This document shows positions 6,691 to 9,847 of a stretch of 9,847 nucleotides of DNA, piece by piece. Origin of the DNA: Bryobacterales bacterium (lineage in GTDB: Bacteria; Acidobacteriota; Terriglobia; Bryobacterales; Bryobacteraceae). The stretch covers positions 3,676 through 13,522 of the forward strand of contig PKYZ01000808.1 of the NCBI GenBank assembly GCA_003132865.1. Reading direction: 5' to 3'. Under the pieces are notes generated by a model. The model was given only the letters and a program-made list of their open reading frames with translations. It was not told the DNA's origin and ran no database searches. A program made the position numbers and the translations under genes. How positions within the stretch are numbered: the stretch's first letter is position 1; each line of letters begins with the position of its first letter.

Positions 6691-7773
6691 ATGCTGACTC
6701 GCCTATACATCGACAACTTTCGGTGTTTCGTCAAGTTTGAATACCGACCTGCGCGCACGCAACTCATTCTGGGCGCGAACGGTTCCGGCAAGTCGTCGTT
6801 GATTGAGGCATTGTTGCTTCTGCATCGGATCGCCGTAGAGGGCGAGAGCATTTATGGCATTTCCATGCTATACGAGCGCACGCGCTGGCAAAGCCGACCC
6901 GACCAAACCTTCGAGCTGGAAGTGAGGCTGGACGGGGGGAGTTATACGTACCACCTCGTAATCGGTCCAGAGTTGGAGCGGACGCGAGTGAAGTCGGAGC
7001 ACGTATATCTAGATGGCCGTCCGATTTTCGAGTTTAGCAACGGAGAGGTGCGCCTTTACAGCGACTCGTTCGAACCGAAGCCTGTCTACCCGGCCGACTT
7101 GTATCGCTCCGCACTGTCCGCCCTTGGCGAGGGAAATGATATCCAGAAGCTGACTCAATTCAGACATTGGTTTCGAGGACTTGCTTGCTTTCGAATGAAT
7201 CCGTTCGCTATGGCTCCGTCGGGGGACGAGTTTCACATCAATCCCTCTGCTGACCTTTCAGACTTCGCCGCGTGGTACAACGACCTGCGGCGACGCTATC
7301 CGGCCCAGAATGACGCCTTTCTTGCGAGCCTTCGCGCTGTTTTCGATGGGTTCGAGGATCTTCGCTTTGATTGGGGACCCGATTCCGCGCTCGAAGCTTG
7401 GTTCGTTGGAGGAACTCAGTTTCGGTTCAACGAACTGTCCGAGGGCCAATGGTGCCTGATTTGCCTGTACGCCATTTTGCATTTTGTTCTGGCCAAAGGA
7501 CACACTGCCATCCTCGACGAGCCGGACAACTTCGTTTCGCTTCGCGAGATTCAGCCATGGCTGATGGCGGTGGAGGATGCGGTCGAGGATAGCGGGGGAC
7601 AGATCCTCATCATCTCGCATCATCCCGAACTCATCAATCAATGGGCAACGAGCGGAGGCGTTCAATTCATTCGCGATGGCATCGGGCCAGTTCGGGTGGA
7701 GGACTTCCACTTCGAACCCGCTAGCGGCCTGGCACCGGCGGAACTGGTCGCGCGCGGCTGGGAGCATGCGTAG
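6691..7773 (+). CDS. SMC/RecF-like AAA family ATPase (AAA_21/OLD type)
   Basis: The 360-residue product starts MLTRLYIDNFRCF, the typical first strand of RecF/OLD-like ATPases ('L..l.I.NFR.F'). Walker A is GANGSGKS at 28-35, followed by SLIEALLLLHRI. LSEGQ at 249-253 is the ABC-type signature, AILDEPD (Asp276, Glu277) is Walker B with the D-loop, and SHHPELI (His310) is the H-loop. The complete motif set implies a dimerising DNA- or nuclease-associated ATPase. The middle (about 95-240) is the variable arm and has no coiled coil long enough for SMC or Rad50. There is no C-terminal TOPRIM domain, unlike true OLD or GajA proteins; a TOPRIM-like protein is instead encoded by the next gene, which overlaps by 8 bp. 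No good ribosome site precedes the ATG, and the 11-bp gap from the Uma2 gene suggests coupled translation. Base composition is lower in GC than the flanking housekeeping genes, consistent with horizontal acquisition. Confidence 0.9.
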   Translation: MLTRLYIDNFRCFVKFEYRPARTQLILGANGSGKSSLIEALLLLHRIAVEGESIYGISMLYERTRWQSRPDQTFELEVRLDGGSYTYHLVIGPELERTRVKSEHVYLDGRPIFEFSNGEVRLYSDSFEPKPVYPADLYRSALSALGEGNDIQKLTQFRHWFRGLACFRMNPFAMAPSGDEFHINPSADLSDFAAWYNDLRRRYPAQNDAFLASLRAVFDGFEDLRFDWGPDSALEAWFVGGTQFRFNELSEGQWCLICLYAILHFVLAKGHTAILDEPDNFVSLREIQPWLMAVEDAVEDSGGQILIISHHPELINQWATSGGVQFIRDGIGPVRVEDFHFEPASGLAPAELVARGWEHA

Positions 7774-8293
7774 AACTTCGCAAGTGGTCGTCCTGGTCGA
7801 GGACAAGCGCCAACAGCGATTCGTTCGCCGTTATCTTTATCGCCTCGGATACACCCGTCACGATATCCAATTTGAACCCGTGCCGGGCGGAGAAGGGTCC
7901 GGAGCGCAGTGGGTTCTAGATCGGTACACCGACGTCGTCACAGCCTGCCGTTCGAGATCTGCTCGTGCCGAGACGGCTCTTGTAGCTGCTATCGATGCGG
8001 ACGATGGCAGCGTCGCTGAACGTCAACAACCATTTCACGACCGGGCTACGCGGATCGTCGGCGAGAGAATCGTCCACCTAATCCCAAAGTGGAGTATTGA
8101 AACCTGGATCCTTTGCCTGAGCGGCGAGGTAGTGGATGAGGATCAAACCTATCGTCGGGTGCCAGACGTTGACGAGAAGATTTCGGCGGCGGCTGTCACA
8201 TTCTTCATCTGGAGCCGTCCGAACGCCACGTTACCGCCGCACTGCACCCCGTCGCTGCGGGACGCTATACCCGAGGTCCGGCGGCTTGAGTAG
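7766..8293 (+). CDS. TOPRIM-like protein paired with the AAA ATPase (RloB/DUF4435-like role)
   Basis: The start is set at the ATG at 7766 because the frame upstream to 7577 is only the ATPase gene read out of frame. The product has 175 residues. A TOPRIM-like arrangement is visible: VVVLVEDKRQQRF with Glu12, then LVAAIDADDGS with Asp77-Ala-Asp79, then HLIPKWSIETWILCL (104-118). This order (acidic strand, DxD, 'E-x-W' helix) parallels RloB-type proteins, whose third motif is S-N-P-x-F-E-x-W, but the canonical glycine after the first glutamate is Asp13 here. The likely function is a metal-dependent nuclease or nucleotidyl-transfer activity controlled by the partner ATPase; this is inference. 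The C-terminus (PPHCTPSLRDAIPEVRRLE) looks like a natural end. The gene overlaps the ATPase stop by 8 bp and the DUF2461 gene on the other strand by 63 bp. A GC-rich hairpin spans the stop codon. Confidence 0.72.
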   Translation: MRRTSQVVVLVEDKRQQRFVRRYLYRLGYTRHDIQFEPVPGGEGSGAQWVLDRYTDVVTACRSRSARAETALVAAIDADDGSVAERQQPFHDRATRIVGERIVHLIPKWSIETWILCLSGEVVDEDQTYRRVPDVDEKISAAAVTFFIWSRPNATLPPHCTPSLRDAIPEVRRLE

Positions 8294-8980
8294 CCGCCGC
8301 TTCCCCACCAAAGGCGCGTTCAGAAACTCCAAAAACGGCGTCAGCGCGCGGAAGCGTTTTTCCAACTCGACGAACAGCTTCGGCGTGGTGACGAGGGCCG
8401 GATCCAGCGTGGTGAACAGCAGGAATTGCTTGAAGCGCAGCAGATCCGCCGCGGGATGATCGGCGCAGAAGCCCTTGGGCACGCGCGAAAGCTGCTCGCC
8501 CTGCACCGCGCCGAACAGCCGCTTGGTGGCGCTCGAAGCCGCCAATTTCCGGAACTCCGCGTGCCTATCCGCGATGTGCGTGCGCACCGCCAGCAGCGTC
8601 TCGGGCGGAGGCAAGTAGATGCCGCCGCCCACATCCACGCCCTTGTGCGAGATCGCAAAATAGTAGCCCGCCGCGCCGTGCTTCTCCATGCCGCGCCGCG
8701 CGAACGACGCCGCGATCTGCGTCTTATACGGGGTCTTGTCGGGACTGAAGCGCGTGTCGCGATAGATGCGATAGATGGCCTTGTGGGCATCGGTGACGTA
8801 GTCGGGCGCGAAGGCCATCATGGCCCGGTTCAACTCCGTTACCAACTCCACCATGGGCGCTTTCACCTTTTCGTCGTAGACGGTCTTGCGCGGCTGGAAC
8901 CATTCGCGCGTGTTGTGGCGCGCAAGGCCGCGGTAAAACGTCACGGCGCCGGGCGGAAAGCCCGGAAACCCGGATCGCAT
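8231..8980 (-). CDS. DUF2461 (TIGR02453-type) conserved protein
   Basis: The 249-residue product on the complement strand matches the DUF2461 family: FYRGLARHNTREWFQPRKTVY (about 15-35) corresponds to the 'L..N..reWF...k..Y' block and YRIYRDTRFSPDKTPYKTQI (70-89) to the very conserved 'R.yRD.RFs.dKtPYKt' block, followed by GYYFAISHKGVDVGGGIY (105-122). The function of the family is not established. An excellent ribosome site (AGGAGG on the complement, plus-strand 8986-8991) sits 5 nt before the ATG. The family core appears to end near residue 224 (FLEFLNAPL); the last 20 residues (230-249) are encoded antisense to the end of the TOPRIM-like gene and include an odd PQRRGAVRR tail, suggesting read-through into foreign DNA after an insertion next to the original stop. 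It is divergent from murB with 23 bp between the start codons. Confidence 0.88.
   Translation of the reverse strand: MRSGFPGFPPGAVTFYRGLARHNTREWFQPRKTVYDEKVKAPMVELVTELNRAMMAFAPDYVTDAHKAIYRIYRDTRFSPDKTPYKTQIAASFARRGMEKHGAAGYYFAISHKGVDVGGGIYLPPPETLLAVRTHIADRHAEFRKLAASSATKRLFGAVQGEQLSRVPKGFCADHPAADLLRFKQFLLFTTLDPALVTTPKLFVELEKRFRALTPFLEFLNAPLVGKRRLLKPPDLGYSVPQRRGAVRR
8279..8299 (+). terminator. GC-rich hairpin at the end of the ATPase/TOPRIM cassette (possible terminator)
   Basis: CGGCGGCT (8279-8286) and AGCCGCCG (8292-8299) form a perfect 8-bp stem with a 5-nt loop that contains the first base of the TAG stop. No T-tract follows on either strand, so it is not a canonical intrinsic terminator; it could still slow polymerase or protect the 3' end of the message. 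It lies inside the C-terminal codons of the opposing DUF2461 gene. Confidence 0.35.
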
Positions 8981-8990
8981 AGCTGCCTCC

Positions 8991-8996
8991 TATAAT
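8991..8996 (+). promoter_or_regulatory. Perfect -10 box for murB; implies a leaderless transcript
   Basis: TATAAT at 8991-8996 matches the sigma-70 -10 consensus exactly. The murB ATG is at 9004, 7 nt after the box, so the expected transcription start falls at or next to the ATG, and no plus-strand Shine-Dalgarno precedes it. No clear -35 is seen 16-18 bp upstream. The same bases sit beside the AGGAGG ribosome site of the divergent DUF2461 gene, so the two genes share a 23-bp start region. Confidence 0.45.
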
Positions 8997-9003
8997 TGAA
9001 TCG

Positions 9004-9847
9004 ATGGACCCCACGCTCGCGCGCCTGTCCGAAATACCCAATTTAACCGTTTCGCGCGACGCGCCGCTCTCCGCTTACACCCGCTTTGCTATTGGCGGAC
9101 CGGCCGATATCTACGCCGAAACCGAGAGCGTGGAGTCCTTTATCCAGGCGCTGGCGGTGGCGCGCGCCAGCGGCCGCGACTACATGGTGATGGGCGGCGG
9201 CACCAACCTGATCGTATCCGATTTGGGTTTTCGCGGCATCATGCTGCGCTTCGTGGCGCGGCGCATACTGGCGGCGGGCGATCGCGTGCAGTGCGATGCC
9301 GGGGCGGTGCTGCAGGACCTGGTGGATTTCTCGATCGAGCGCGGGCTGCAGGGTCTGGAGACCCTGGCCGGCATTCCCGGCTCGGTGGGCGCGGCCGTAT
9401 ACGGCAACGCCGGCGCGTATGGCCATTCCATCTCCGAGCGCGTGCGGCAGGTGCGCTTCTTCGATGGCGAGCGCGTGCGCGTGTGCGATAACGCCGGGTG
9501 CGAATTCCATTATCGCGAGAGCGTTTTCAAACGCCACAAAGACTGGATCGTCTTCTCGACCGAGCTGCGCCTGACGCCCGCGGATGCCGGCGCTCTACGC
9601 CAGACGGCGGACGATATCATAAAGGTGCGCAACGAGAAGTTTCCCGTCACCATGAAGTGCGCCGGCAGCATATTTAAGAACCTGATCCTGGCGGAGCTTC
9701 CGGAAGCCGTGCAACGGCAGGTGCCGGAGCGTGTAATCCGGGAAGGGAAGGTGCCTTCCGCATATTTTCTGGAGCAAGTGGGCGCCAAGGGAATCCGAAA
9801 CGGCGGCATTCGCGTGGCGGAGTATCACGCCAACCTGATCTACAACG
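9004..9847 (+). CDS. murB: UDP-N-acetylenolpyruvoylglucosamine reductase, 3' end outside the window
   Basis: MurB is a cytoplasmic FAD enzyme that reduces UDP-GlcNAc-enolpyruvate to UDP-MurNAc with NADPH in peptidoglycan synthesis. An open frame from the ATG at 9004 runs to the window edge without a stop (281 codons). Motifs in order: TRFAIGGPADIY (about 26-37), the FAD-binding MGGGTNLIVSD (63-73), GLETLAGIPGSVGAAVYGNAG (about 118-138, FAD pocket), FHYRESVFK with Arg171 (equivalent to the active-site arginine), KFP, AGSIFKN with Ser222 (the proton-donor serine), and VGAKGIRNGGIRV followed by HANLIYN. The active-site glutamate expected near the C-terminus is beyond the edge. The start is supported by the -10 box immediately upstream rather than by a ribosome site. 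High GC and strong codon bias contrast with the cassette at 6691-8293, as expected for a resident housekeeping gene. Confidence 0.95.
   Translation, partial: MDPTLARLSEIPNLTVSRDAPLSAYTRFAIGGPADIYAETESVESFIQALAVARASGRDYMVMGGGTNLIVSDLGFRGIMLRFVARRILAAGDRVQCDAGAVLQDLVDFSIERGLQGLETLAGIPGSVGAAVYGNAGAYGHSISERVRQVRFFDGERVRVCDNAGCEFHYRESVFKRHKDWIVFSTELRLTPADAGALRQTADDIIKVRNEKFPVTMKCAGSIFKNLILAELPEAVQRQVPERVIREGKVPSAYFLEQVGAKGIRNGGIRVAEYHANLIYN

Noticed and set aside
7577..7765. N-terminal extension of the TOPRIM-like gene
   Set aside because: The frame is open, but the translation is low-complexity Ser/Arg/Trp-rich and lies fully inside the ATPase coding region containing the Walker B/H-loop part; the ATG at 7766 is the plausible start.
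1..9847. tRNA, rRNA, CRISPR array, riboswitch or insertion sequence
   Set aside because: No regularly spaced direct repeats, no cloverleaf with tRNA landmarks, no rRNA-like stretch and no transposase frame were seen; every gap over 60 bp was read by eye.

Overview
The window looks like a high-GC soil bacterium of the Acidobacteriota, most likely the Bryobacterales/Solibacter group. This is inferred from three things: a planctomycete-type cytochrome c fused to WD40 repeats followed by a PPC-domain secreted protein, the small dispersed repeat at 5233-5261 whose complement reads as the peptide PLPDGRGSV (a motif I associate with acidobacterial proteins), and the codon use. No rRNA, tRNA, CRISPR array or insertion-sequence transposase was seen.

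Layout. (1) At 1-97 (minus) is the start of a small antitoxin-like gene that runs off the left edge. (2) After a 182-bp divergent intergenic gap with no promoter I can defend, four genes run on the plus strand from 280 to 6109: an exported cytochrome c/WD40 propeller protein, a large exported PPC/Ig-like protein, a mannose-6-phosphate-isomerase-like cupin, and a D-tagatose 3-epimerase-family TIM-barrel enzyme. The last two overlap by 4 bp (ATGA) and probably act together on a sugar or polyol; the first two act outside the cytoplasm. A 96-bp symmetric multi-hairpin element (1553-1648) forms the end of the first gene and the gap before the second. (3) From 6140 to 8293 is a three-gene plus-strand cassette: a Uma2-family PD-(D/E)XK nuclease, an SMC/RecF-like AAA ATPase and a small TOPRIM-like protein whose start overlaps the ATPase stop by 8 bp. 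Its base composition is lower in GC than its neighbours (49% in a hand-counted 120-nt sample at 7141-7260, against 71% at 9301-9420). It resembles ATPase+TOPRIM defence modules (OLD/Gabija, PARIS, RloA/RloB) and is the best candidate here for an undescribed system. (4) A DUF2461 gene lies on the minus strand (8231-8980). Its last 63 bp overlap the end of the TOPRIM-like gene tail-to-tail, which suggests the cassette landed next to it. (5) murB starts at 9004 on the plus strand, 23 bp from the DUF2461 start, with a perfect TATAAT 7 bp upstream of its ATG; it runs off the right edge.

Every position was read from the sequence by eye; family names rest on recognised motifs, not on database searches.
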